Positions 52,523-64,000 of a stretch of 64,000 bases of DNA are shown here, piece by piece (the stretch's first letter is position 1; each line of letters starts with the position of its first letter). Under the pieces are notes generated by a model that was not told the DNA's origin, did no database searches, and saw only the letters and a program-made list of their open reading frames with translations. Both the position numbers and the translations under genes were made by a program. The DNA is from Xiphophorus maculatus. Lineage: Eukaryota > Chordata > Actinopteri > Cyprinodontiformes > Poeciliidae. The stretch lies in contig NC_036461.1 in the NCBI RefSeq assembly GCF_002775205.1, positions 16,154,015 to 16,218,014 on the forward strand, in the 5' to 3' direction.

Positions 52523-52994
52523 AAAAAAAAAAAAAAAAAATCAACCCATGATGGACATGATGGACAGCTCCGCACGCCTAAAACTTATGTCATGACTTTA
52601 AAGAGTGGGCAGATTTATTTATTTACTTTATTTATTTTCTGTTTCATTTGGTGATATTTTATGGACTTCAAGACGAACGTGGATCACACGTTGGTTTACT
52701 TTTACTTATTTTATTAATGCACTGATGCAACTTTTTAAGTAACGTTTCTACTTAAAACGTGGAGACCATGTTGACGTGTTCGCAGATTTACTCTTTCTTG
52801 GGCTGAACTTGAAAAGAGCAACTGCAAAAGAAGAAGAAGAAGAAGAAGAAGAAGAACTTGCACTAAAAGAGGTGAACACATGAGAGCTTGATCGTATCCA
52901 AATGTGCTGACATTTTTTTCCACCCATATTTCGTTTATATGGCACCATTAAACAGGGAAAATATAGCATATTCCTACCAGACCTATATATACTC

Positions 52995-52996
<2 letters not shown>

Positions 52997-53064
<68 letters not shown>
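52997..53064. repeat. (TA)n microsatellite, about 34 units
   Basis: Uninterrupted TA dinucleotides in the gjd2 3' UTR. Confidence 0.98.
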
Positions 53065-53066
<2 letters not shown>

Positions 53067-53369
53067 TCCTTACTTTTTAGCTAAAATACATCAGTTCGGT
53101 CAACTCTTTCTTCTTGTTTGTTTTTGTTGCCTGTGTTGCACCACTGACCTTAACATATGTAACCATTCCATTGCTTTATAGCTATAACTTGCAAAATAGT
53201 ATCTGGTGAATTTGCTGCAAAATGCTAACGTCTGTGAATTCCTTAATTTAAGACACACCAAAGCGCCCACTGCTTTTATTTGTGAGTGTTTATTTTCTTG
53301 CTTTTCGTGTAATCAAGTGCCATACTTGTACATAGACATTATATAAATTATAAATATATGTATACATAT

Positions 53370-53371
<2 letters not shown>

Positions 53372-53448
<77 letters not shown>
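53372..53448. repeat. (TA)n microsatellite, about 38 units
   Basis: Second long TA tract, about 310 bp after the first, within the same predicted 3' UTR. Confidence 0.98.
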
Positions 53449-53452
<4 letters not shown>

Positions 53453-53862
53453 TATAAATATCTGATGATAATAATAATCATGAAAGCTGATTCCTTGCTT
53501 GGATTATGCTCAATACTGGCCAATTTATTTTTGTTTGCTCCAAATGTATTTGTTGTGGTTTGACTGAAGAAATTAAGATATTCTGATTTTTTTCCCCCTG
53601 TCTTTTATTTTTGGAAATGTCTGGGAAAAGAAATGAAGTGCTAGTTTTTCCTTTTTTTTTATATATAATAATAATAACAAGACTCCCTCCAATCACAGCT
53701 GGTCAAATCTGAAAAGAAAAGCACAAAGTTGAATTTTTGTCAATGAATGGGCAATTACAATCTGCTCTGGTGCTACAGTTTTTCATAGAATGGTTTTAAA
53801 TGTAACCTTCTGAACCAGAAAGAAGAAGAAAAAAACCCACACACATCTTTTTTTCTGTGGAA

Positions 53863-53868
53863 AATAAA
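53863..53868 (+). terminator. gjd2 poly(A) signal (candidate)
   Basis: AATAAA followed about 20-50 bp later by a strong GT-rich element (CGTGTGCGGTGCGGTAC and TTTGTGTTCC). It is about 1.34 kb after the stop. Confidence 0.65.
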
Positions 53869-55213
53869 AATGGGATTCGTGTACACCAGAAACGTGTGCG
53901 GTGCGGTACTTTGTGTTCCCTGCTGTGGCTTCTTTTCATCACAGAGGTATCCGGTGGAAGTTGTGTCTTGCTGCAGTGAAGATGTTAGCCACACCCACTA
54001 CTGCAGGACACACCTGGTGCAGAATCTCACCACTCTGCAATGTGTTGCAATTCTAGTGCTGCTTCCTTGAGACACATCAATACTTTTGCTCTGAGATAAC
54101 ACAGCATGCATTAAACTAGCGCACGCCCTTAAATGTATATTCACAGGCTATTAGTGTGACATTAATGTGCTCTACTCTACAGGGATAACAAACAGCTAAT
54201 CATGCCTCTGAATACGTGCACTTTGCTCATCCCATCCTCTTTAATTTGACAAAGGAGGCAGCCAGAACAAAAGGAGGAGAGGGCGTTGTGCTACTAGTGA
54301 AGGTCAGAAACAAAAGATGGGGAGAAATAATAAGACACAAAGTGTTCAGCTGTATAAAAAAAGGGAAGGGAGGGGGGAGAGATGTGAGAAAGAAATGAAG
54401 ACCTTTGGAGATGAAATGAAAAATCTGAAGCTGTTGATAGTTGTTCTGGGGGAAGGATGGCATCTCTACGCCATCTCCCTCCCCACCCTCACTGCCCACC
54501 CGCTCCCCACCCGCCTCGCAAAGATGACTCTGCAAAGCTGGGAGAAATCAAAGAGCAGCTGTACCTGCACATCCTTCTCCAACTTAGCAGGGACCAGAGA
54601 TTTTGTCGTGAACTCAAAAAGAAGAGAAGACGAAAGCAGTCCGATTAATCACTGTCATTGTGAACCAGCACCCTGTCATCCTCATTAGCTATGAAGTCAA
54701 CAGCCTATGGTGGGATGCAGTAGAACAAAATTACAGTTTCAAGAATAATACGTTACTATCACAAAATTAGGTTGTTTATCCAGAGTGCAACCAGAATGTT
54801 CTTGTTCTAGTTCTTGTATTCTCAGCCATTTTCTCTGAAACATTCAAATGGATTCATGCAGTAGCAAACTTGTTGGGACATTTTCTGAAACCAGTTATGC
54901 AACCTGATGACTTTGCATTACATGAAAATCAAGAGCTCAAGAAGAATGTGATCACATCATGTACATAGAAGTTATTTAAAAAAATACACTTTTTTTCTGA
55001 ATGCCTTGGAAACTTTAATCACTGCATTACAAAAGGGCTGTAAACAATTTTGATATGGCAAGATGAAAACGAGAGGCAAGAAACGCACAGATCCTTTTCC
55101 CAGTTCGGGTTTTTCTTAAGTCAATTTATATTTTACAGGTGAAAAGAGGTTAAAAATCAACACATTAAAAGAGAGGTGTTCCCATTATTATGTGGTGTGT
55201 AAAAGAAAAGTAC

Positions 55214-55271
55214 CTTGTTCTATTGTTCACATTCTGAATAGGAGTATTCAGAATGTGAACAATGGAACAAG
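55214..55271. repeat. Long hairpin, 27-bp stem, 4-nt loop
   Basis: Inner arms 55222-55240 and 55245-55263 pair perfectly (19 bp). After one T-G wobble position the pairing continues for 7 more bp, to 55214 and 55271. Confidence 0.92.
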
Positions 55272-56205
55272 CCCAGTTATAACAATGCTAGCTTTAGTTC
55301 ATGTTAGTAAGAATAAATGTGCAGCACATGAAAGTCAGGCAATTCCAATTTCTGACCGATTAGCAAATCTGAAGGAGTGTTGTGGAATCAAATTACTTAA
55401 ATACAAATGCAAACTATTATTAATATTAATTAACTAACTATTAATATTAAAACCTTTAAAGTATTCATATTGTGTTTTAAATGCATTGAAAGTTGAATTT
55501 AAAAAAAGGCACCAAAATAAGCATAAACGGGGACAAACCTTAAAAATGGCACCTAAGACGCTCCAGATACCCTATCACTAAGAATAAAGGTCTCTTGTCT
55601 GACTTTCAGGAAAGTGTAAGGTTATTTTCCGGTCAGCAGAGATCAAAGCCAAGAGTAGGACTATTAGCTTTTAAGTCTCAAAAATATAATCTGACAGGTG
55701 TTGGTTTGAAGAGGCTCAAGCAGCAAAGTAAGCAGAATTTTGAAAGATGAGGCACAGTAAGCAAAAAAAATAAAAAAAATAGACAGACTGCATCTGGATT
55801 TGAGTTTTATTTAAAATCCAGAGTTTTCCTATTTTCTATTAAATGTGTGTATTTATGGCAGTGCAGTAGCTTCCTTTTTTAGCCCTAATGTAACCCCCGG
55901 CCAACAAGACATCTGTTGGAAATACCTGAGAATACATTAAAGGTTTCCACTTGGAGTTTTATTAACTGATTCTACCACAGTAAGGTTTATTGGCTGCTGT
56001 GCACGACTAGGTCAAAATAAGATTCATAGAAAGAGAAAAATGAATAAATATATAAAGTGCACAATGTATGACACAGCAAGCGTCCAGGAGTTTATCTCTC
56101 GCACCTCGACTTTCCAGAACCAAGCCAAAAGCACTTTGACTCCACTATGCCTCCAGGTAAATATTTTGTGAACTGCTTAAACTTTAAGTCTAAAATATCA
56201 GCCTA

Positions 56206-56420
56206 GTAGTGAAGAATGGTGGCAGGAGCATAATGATTTAGAGCAGCCTCTGGATCTTTACAGCTGGCCTTCGACGAGAGGGAAATAAATTCCAAACATT
56301 GTTGACAGAATATCATCCGGATGGCAGTCTTGTGGGAGTTGGGTGGTGCCGCAGGACCACGGACCAGACACATGAAAGTAAATCTGTCACAAAATGGCTT
56401 CAAACAAAGTCCAGGCCAAC
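56206..56420 (+). mobile_element. Tc1-like transposon remnant, second family
   Basis: GAAGAATGGTGGCAGGAGCA then AGCCTCTGGATC, CATTGTTGACAGAATAT, TGGGAGTTGGGTGGTGCCGC and AAATGGCTTCAAACAAAG follow the order of a central Tc1 transposase region: G-G-S-I-M, A-A-S-G, W-V-M-Q-Q-D, E-W-L-Q. It is deleted and out of frame. Memory-based recognition. Confidence 0.65.
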
Positions 56421-56569
56421 AGAAAAAAAAACTGTGAAATAAATTTAAACAACTGTTAATACACAAAACGCAGCAAAAGAGGTGCTCTGAAACATATTCA
56501 AGAAAGGCAAAACTAGTCATATACATCACACAGAAAACTTAGAAAAAATAAGCCTAAGCTGTCTGATCA

Positions 56570-56604
56570 ATATGTATATTTGTTGTAGGAACAAATATAC
56601 ATAT
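56570..56604. repeat. Perfect inverted repeat, 15-bp arms
   Basis: Arms 56570-56584 and 56590-56604, 5-nt loop GTAGG. Confidence 0.9.
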
Positions 56605-58847
56605 CTTGTTATAGGAATAGTAAGATGGACGACTAAGCTTAACAAATAATATTGTGAGTCCCTTTTGTTCCTTTCAGGACAGTCTGGAGAGCAGGTCATG
56701 ACACACTGGGATAAACTAGTCTTTTCTGGTGTGTAGCAGAAAGAGGTGCCACCTTTTTTTTAGGGTGACAAATTTTATTTAGTGCAGTACAGTGGGAAAC
56801 TGGTCAGAATGCTTGCTTCACTGCTACAAGGTCATTGGTTGTACTTTCTGTGTCATTATGATTGTCAGAACATAATCACAAATTGCAGTGTATTTTTGGG
56901 GCAAGTGATGTCTTTGACCAGCCAGATTAATATATAGTCTTGCGATGGAAGGATTGGTTGGTTGGAAAAGATAGTCTTCAAAAGTTATAAAATAAATGTT
57001 ATGTATTTGTATTCAGACATGTTTAATATGATACCCCAAATTAAAATGTGCAAACAGTTATATTCAGAAGTCACCTAACTCTTCAACCAAATCCCTAAAT
57101 TCAGCTGTTCTGTGAAGACCTCAGAGCTGCTGATGTGGAGCATTGTGTCGTCAACGACAACTGCTAGAAATGCACGCCACAACTCTGGCCTTATAGAATC
57201 CTGAACACAGTAAAGGGCAGGAAAAGAATGCAAGGATAAAAATCTTGTTAAGAAGTGGTTATCAAAAGGCGCTGTGTTTGCTTGGTAAAACAATGCCTTT
57301 GACAAGAAGCAACGCGCAGAGAAATGTCAAGGTTTTCAACTGAGAACTACAAGAAATTGCTGTCGACATAACACACAACAATTTTACAAATCGAGATTAA
57401 AAATAATTAATTCTATTAATTTCACTTGTGCTACTAAATCATATCATATTAAAATAACTTTTTTTCTGCACAGAACCAAGCTTGTTTAAACTGTAACTGT
57501 TTTTGCACATACTTTCTCCTTGAAACCTTCAGAAGTTTCACCTGACAGTTCATCCAGCAATCCCTTTGCAGCACAGCAGGCATATCATTCCTGTTTTTCC
57601 TCTTTCACCTACTCTCTAATCTTAACAGAGAGGGCTTCCTTCAGGGGGAGCCCTGCTTTAATTCAGCCTTTTGCACAGATTACAGCTTGAAAGGGAAAGC
57701 AAAAAAAGAAAAAAAAAAGAAAGAAGAAAAAGTAAACCAGCAAACTATGGGTCTTTTTGATCCACCCAGCCGGAAGGAATGAAATTAGTTTGTTTATGGC
57801 GAGATGTATGCACAGAATGGTATGGCACAGAAAGATATGGCAAAAACTGAAACAAAACACATTTGATGTTTGAGACCTTGTGGGGGAGGATACAGAAACG
57901 CATTTACACCGTGGGAGCAAGTTTCAACCTCTGTCTGCCAGGGTAGCTGGAAAATAGACCCTTTATCTGAAGCCACAATTACTCTGTTCCTCCTCACCAC
58001 TGTGCTTCATAGCAGCTCAGAGACACAGAAGAGCTAACTTTTTTTGTTGTTTATTTCATCTGTGCTCCAGCTGCTTTGTTTTCAAAATTCATCAGCTTTT
58101 ATGAAATCTTTCCGAAACAAGGACAAAAGGACAGAGAAGAGAACATTTGACAAAGGGTATCCTGAGGGATTTGGTAGACTGATTTTGGTCGGGTGTTTAG
58201 GTCGCATTGGCTCACCCAGAAGGAATTGGTTGAAAATAAGCACCAGCACTGACAGAATATACCTGACAGACCTGACAGCAGATTAATTTCTCATCCATTT
58301 TTTAATGTGCCCCCCGGATTAAGAACATTAGTGGATTATACTCAGATTTGTCAAACAGAGGTTCGCAGTGGGACAGTCAGCACCTGGTTGAGGACACAAT
58401 GCACCCAAACCTAAAAAGTGATGAATGCGAATTCCTATTTTGATTTGCCAGACAGGTAAGGGAGATTAGGGATTGAGTCAGTCTGGGTGAATCTATTAGA
58501 AAGAGGAGCAGACGCTATTTCTCCTTCACACAGCTGAAAACAGATATTCACATCCACTGTAAACAGACACAGACAGATCATCGTTCCTCATAAACAGACA
58601 TTAGATTTGATTAAACTTTCACTTCTTTAAACTCACTTAGGTTGGCCAAAAATATTTCTGTTAGCTAAATCACAGAATAATGATAGTTTTTATGACTACT
58701 TTCTTCAAATTTAGAAGTTTACAAACAAACTTGTCTCAAACTTTGTGCTATGAACAAAGACTTTGGGTATCATTTCACAAGGTACTTACAATAGTTCTTG
58801 ACATCCTCTTGATAAAACTGGTATAACTTAGTCAGGCTTGTTATACA

Positions 58848-58876
58848 CCTTATCAGTTCTGCCAGAACTGATAAGG
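58848..58876. repeat. Near-loopless palindrome, 14-bp arms
   Basis: CCTTATCAGTTCTG and its exact complement around a single C. Confidence 0.92.
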
Positions 58877-59100
58877 TACAGGACTGAGATTAGGGGCTGT
58901 GATAGTGACACCTAAACAATGACCTTGTTGTTGCTAAGCTACTTCCTGTCTACTTTGGCACTATGCTTATGATGATTATTTGTTTTCCTTTGGGAGACTC
59001 AATGAGGCCCAAGGTTTAACTTCCAGGAGTTTAATAATTCTTAAATGCTGCAGCTACTTTAATAAAGGTCCAGGGAAAAATCTAAAGAAATTTTTAAAAA

Positions 59101-59136
59101 GTGTGTAAACATCTTTTTAAAAAGATGTTTACACAC
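59101..59136. repeat. Perfect 36-bp palindrome
   Basis: Two 18-nt arms with no loop (GTGTGTAAACATCTTTTT and its exact complement). Confidence 0.95.
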
Positions 59137-62100
59137 ATCTTTTTAGTGCAGGTAATTTATACGCTGCATTACATCTTTCTGCTGAAGCAGTTTATCTTTA
59201 ATGCACACCGCAGCAAAAAAAAAAAAAAAAAAACAAACAGAAAAAAAACAGATTTTTTTTATTCCCTGGGACATTTTAATTTCCAACAGATGACAGTTAG
59301 TTTGAATATTTACAGTTTGCTAAAACTTTTCACATTCGCTCACCTCCTCTGAGTCCCCTAATAGCTTGTAGCTGCTACATGTGGCCCATCGACCCTGATA
59401 AATGTTTAAGTTCTGCGCCATTACACAGCCAATAAAAATCAGTGGCTGGCAAGTCTTAATTGGACACAGAGCTGTACACCGGCCAGTTGGACTTGCACTT
59501 GATGTACGAGGTGCAGTGCAGCATAGTGCAAGACGGCTAAGACAGACAGAAGATTTACTTTAATAATAGACGTATAAATTACCTGCACTGAAATGCTGTA
59601 GCACATGAAGAATACAGAAGTACTCAGGGCCAAAACATAAGACTCCTATGGGAATTTTGTGTGTGCAAAATAAAAGACTAAATTTCTTGAATAGGAGCCA
59701 GATGAGTGGGAAGGCTGCTGCTTAAAAAAAAAAAACGTTTTCAGTGCAAACAAATGGAAAGCAAAAAACAAAGGAACATATACTATCTTTGTTTTGAAGG
59801 ATGAATTCAAATTTATATGCCAGGGGAAACCTAGGATTTCACAACGTGGGTGGAACACGCTCACTATGATACCCTCAGCCCTTTCTTCTGACACTTATCC
59901 TGGAAATTGACATTTTTGCTAACGCCAGCAGGGGCGAACGTTGTCATTTTAGGGCCAAGGGCAGAACAGAAACAGGCAGCGCTTCACCCACTTTCTTGTC
60001 TGTTGAATGCTGTGAGTAGGTTTTATCTGCTAAGTGACTGCAAATTGCTTGAAACCTTGAATGTTTGGAATATCCAGAAGAATAAGGAATGAAACCAAAC
60101 ACCTGATACTAGTCTAAAATTCACATTTGTAACATTTTTCTGCTTTTTAAAAACACTTACTACCAACACAGGCACTTGCAAAATCTGTTGTAAGTCATAT
60201 AACAGATTGAAACTTGTATTTGTAACGTGACAAAATATAGCAAGGTTTTAAAATATTTAAATACTTTAGACAGTATTGTCATGTATTGGGAAGTTTTTAG
60301 TTTTTTTCAACATCTCTTCTTGATGATGATTAAGATCCATCTTTAGCAGACGCCCAAACTATTTCAGTTTTGATCATTTTTGCTCTTTTTTGTCACTTGT
60401 TTGTAAGTCAGTGAACAAAGGTCAGTGAAGTCTTCACCTTGAGGCAGAAGCACACCAACAGTGAAGCTAACATGACCACATCGCCTGAAAGACATGAAGG
60501 TAATCAGACTGAAAACTCTTCTTCCTATTTTCATCTAGGGTTGACCCATCTAATGTTGAAACTAGAGCTTTTTGTTTTTCCTCGTGATGATTTCTACATT
60601 TCTCTTATGTTAATAAACAGTTTATCATATTCTTACAGTCTGAGTTGCTTTTTAAACCTCACCCTTTTAATATTTTACATCTCTTGATGTCTTTCATGTA
60701 GTATCAGGTAGAAATGCAGATATTCAAACAAAGAAGCTGACTAGATTGTATTTGTGCCTACAATAAATTTTTATTTTTATCTAACTGCACTGGATAGAAT
60801 GATGACACAAATTAACTCAAATATATAAAAATAATTGGACTGAATAGATCTGTACCTATCTATTCTTCAGATTGTCTTCAGATTTAAAGACCATCCTTTA
60901 GTCACTATTTTGTGGAATCCAAGTGAGACAGCTTTAGTTCTCATATGAACAGGAATCATCTGTACAGTGTAAACACTTGGAGCATCTGAAGAATGACTCG
61001 GACCTTTGAATATGTCACATGATCATTGACTAAGACAGTAACAACCTTCATACTGAAATATCTGATCATTCGTCCAGGAAATTGGCAACATGATGCTGGT
61101 GGTAGGGAAAAAGACCCAATTTGCATTTTGACATTTATCTACAAACACAATGCTATGGCAGAATGCAGCACTTACATGCATGTGTTTCCTCATTTTCTAA
61201 CGTCCCTTCAAGCATACATGCTGTGCTGTTTTCTTGTCAGCTTTTTTCAAATGGGAAAAAAGAGCTGCTGGGAAAAATCTGTGCAGAAACGTATGCTGCT
61301 GTTGTTGCTGAGGCGTTAATTAGACTGAGAAATCCTATCTTCGACCCTCCCTTCAAGCCGTCCAGAGTTACACACCCACATAACACCTCCTCCCAAAAGC
61401 CAGAGATCCCACTCCGTGTGCCAGAAAGTGTCTTAGCTGTGATTGACCTGAAATGTGTGTAGAAAATTTCACTTGATCATTAAAAATCAATCCTTCTGCG
61501 GAAAGTGTCGGCTGTGTGAATCATTCTTGGGTTTTTCATGCCTGCTTGTAATTAGGATCAAATGTAATGTTGACAGGATTCCATAACATGTTTTGCAAGT
61601 TGTATTTGAAAGCTGTTGAAGCAAAAAAAAAAATGAATTAAACTGAAGTTAATAAAAATTTAAATCATGAAAGCAAATCGTTTTGTTTGAGGGATGACTT
61701 GAAGACACCTCTAGGCTGTGAACATTAGATTAGGAGTTACTGTACTGAAGCCTGAGGCGACTGATTGTGCAGAATGAAAAATTGCTTAATGGTAATCTAG
61801 AATCAATACTAACAGGTGGAGTCTACATTGTGGAGGTCTGTTCCTAATTACTTTAGCTGATCTAATTACTATGCAAAAAAAACAACCAAAAAAATTTTTT
61901 TGTATGTCCAACTCCTTACATCTGTCTTCTTAGCAAGCATGATTAAACCTTTCAACATAAAATAGTATAGAAATACCAACTTATACATAGATAAACAACA
62001 TAATGTGCATAACATGGTAATGGTAGAGGTGTCCCAATCAGTTCAGGCTCAGGGTTCAGTTCACAGCATTTTTAAATTGCCAATATTGGACTTCCTCACT

Positions 62101-63239
62101 ACACTAAGCTCCATGAAGCTGTTGTGGTAGTGTTGTTTTTTTAAGGTGGCTAAAATCAAGTATGTCAATTTAGAGAAAATCATTTTTGTTGCAAACTGTA
62201 AACATATATAGATACTTTGTTCAAAAGTAATCTGAGTTTATAACTGCAGATCTAATGGCAACTGGAGATAAGGAATGACATAAATGATAATGATAGGTAA
62301 CTCATTAAAATATTAGAAAATGATCCAAGAGTCGATGACCCGTCATGTATTAATTTGGGAATTGATTGATCCTGTTTTTGTAATATATTTTTTTAAACTA
62401 TCACAATTTTTAGTTTTGATTTTATCTTTACAATATGAATTCACAACAACTGTGACAGATGTCGCAGATGTCCAGTCTAGACCAAGTTACATAAAATATA
62501 ATTCAGTCAAACTTCAATTCAGATGAGGTAGGAAACAAAAACCATAACATGCAAACATACAACCAAATTTGGTCCTGCTAGTGCTTTCACTAACACGTTT
62601 TTAACACAGGGTTCCAATCGCATATTTTAATGTACTTTTGCTGCATTGTTTGCTACATGGAAGGAATAACAATAGCTAGTTTAAATTATACTGTTCTGTG
62701 GGAGTAGTTTTGTATAGAGCTTGTCGTTGTAGAGCTGCTCTGGCTCTGGCTCAGGCTGGACTGGGAGCTCTCTGATGGCCTTAGGAGGCACAACTGGAGA
62801 CAAGCTGGTTTCTCTCCAAACAGAGATTTGGGTTCACATGACCTGAGCGAGCAGCTGTCCCCGTTAGTCCTCCGCCTGCAGCACCACACACTCCACAGTG
62901 GGACTGTCCTCTATGCAAAAGCTAGTTGGTTCACTGTAATTCAATTCAGTTTTATTTACTATCAAATATAAATGTATCAAATATCTAAGTACCTTCCACA
63001 ATCATGTCTGGATATACCTCTTCTAATCTTAACTTTATTTTCGCAGTTATGAGAACAATTAAAGAGACAGTCTGGCACTTATAAATGACAGCATAACAAA
63101 ATTAGAATAGGGGAAAGAATAACAAAGACACACATAAACTAAAAGCAGATAAATATATACAGAATACAATTAAAAGTTAAATTACAAAAGAAAATTTAAA
63201 TATGAACTGCATTCTGTAAGTTATTGTTGCTTCTTACTT

Positions 63240-63420
63240 CTTGAGGGAGAAAACTATCGCTTACTCTAGTAGTTTTTGAGTGTTCTATATCGCCTTCTGC
63301 AGGAAAGAAGGGGAAACAAAAGAGTGTCCTTGATGCAATGGGTCATTTATGACCCTATTGCCCTTCTGATGAAGTCTGTTTGTGTAACATGTTAACACAA
63401 CCACCAACAGAATCTCTCAT
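63240..63420 (-). mobile_element. Possible LINE fragment, antisense
   Basis: The word order TATCGCCTTCTGCAGGAAAG, then GAAACAAAAGAGTGTCC, GATGCAATGGGTC and GACCCTATTGCCC resembles the antisense of a fish L2-like RT region, where the usual words are GCGCCTGCC-GAGGG, GTGTCCAGGATG and ACCTGCCCGTTTCC. Strongly diverged, weak call. Confidence 0.35.
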
Positions 63421-64000
63421 GAATGTTAAACAACTTTTGGTTTGTAGTTTTCAAAGTCATAACAAGGATTGCAGATGAGACATTTTGAATGGTATGTAAA
63501 TTGAAACCACCCAAACTGAATAATGTGCTGCAAATTGATTAGATTCACAAAATAAGATTGAAAAAAAGAGCACCTTGTACCTTAGATCAGTGAGATATTC
63601 AGAAACTTAAGCATAATGTTCTTTTGGAAAAACTGTAAACACCAACTGTTTCTGAACACAACATCTTTAGCAGACAAATAATTTGCCACTCCAACTCACT
63701 GCTGCTGCATGGCTGATTCCTGCTGCAATCCAAACATCAGCTGCTGTCCCACCTCATTGCCTCAATGCCACCCGGGAAAATCATTGACACTGTCTGGATC
63801 TGAGAGACGGTGGCCTTCGATTGCATTCTCATTGCTTACTGTACATCAGAGCTAAACGTGTGTTGTGTACGTTGTTGGTGTGTGAGTGTGCGGTGCAAAT
63901 GAGAGGAAGGTTGAGGGGGGGACTGGAATTGGTTATCCATCAAAGCTGTCTCTCCATCCTCTCCCTCGTTCTTTATCTCTTTGATTTCCAGGACTTGAGG

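Larger units (their letters stand above)
52523..53890 (+). other. gjd2: gjd2 3' UTR (predicted)
   Basis: It runs from the TAA to the poly(A) signal at 53863. It contains an A18 run right after the stop, a GAA microsatellite (about 52828-52856) and two long TA repeats (52997-53064 and 53372-53448). A lone GGACAGCTCCGC word at about 52562 resembles the intron-array core. Confidence 0.65.
53900..63990. other. Gene-poor region downstream of gjd2 (10 kb)
   Basis: I find no supportable coding exon on either strand. Recognisable content is the hairpins at 55214, 56570, 58848 and 59101, a Tc1 remnant at 56206-56420, and a possible LINE fragment at 63240-63420. Open frames (for example 54317-54688, 61121-61462) lack family features. 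Confidence 0.65.

Noticed and set aside
54317..54688. 123-residue plus-strand open frame
   Set aside because: Purine-rich simple sequence gives a Lys/Glu-rich frame without family features.
60425..60510. Exon-like stretch with ATG and a GTAATC donor
   Set aside because: The short peptide (MTTSPERHEG) has no recognisable family, no promoter or partner exon, and the donor match is ordinary for AT-rich DNA.
61121..61462. 113-residue plus-strand open frame
   Set aside because: No domain, no codon signature and no splice context. Length is within chance for 64 kb.

Overview
This is a piece of a ray-finned (teleost) fish nuclear genome. It has AT-rich introns, GT-AG splicing, worn copies of fish-type Tc1 transposons, and three vertebrate genes in the head-to-tail order aqr > actc1 > gjd2. 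The same three genes are neighbours on human chromosome 15q14. The connexin is the short teleost Cx35-type form, 304 aa against 321 in human Cx36, which supports a fish. I cannot name the species.

Layout. (1) 1-31.3 kb, + strand: the 3' part of aqr (Aquarius, intron-binding spliceosomal helicase). It has 17 coding exons encoding 855 residues, including the whole SF1 helicase core. The 5' part of the gene lies outside the window. Its largest intron (16578-24191) is 7.6 kb. (2) 34.0-35.5 kb: a small candidate gene for a 72-residue cysteine-rich membrane microprotein that I cannot name. A good TATA box lies upstream, and a splice acceptor precedes the ORF. (3) 42.6-46.9 kb: a complete cardiac-type alpha-actin gene (actc1) with CArG boxes, TATA box, a noncoding first exon, six coding exons at the classical sarcomeric-actin intron positions, and a poly(A) signal. 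(4) 50.1-53.9 kb: a complete two-exon gjd2 (connexin 35/36) gene. (5) 54-64 kb: gene-poor DNA in which I can support no coding gene.

Notable structure. The gjd2 intron contains about six degenerate tandem units, each with a motif resembling the RE1/NRSE element bound by the neuronal silencer REST, but about 2 bp short of the canonical spacing. The window is also dotted with short, nearly loopless, perfect inverted repeats with arms up to 31 bp, far more than chance predicts. They look like products of replication template switching rather than known transposons. At least five worn Tc1/mariner copies and a few LINE/SINE-like fragments account for part of the noncoding DNA.

The three main genes have unrelated jobs: splicing, the heart sarcomere, and electrical synapses. 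Their linkage is ancestral vertebrate synteny, not an operon-like unit.
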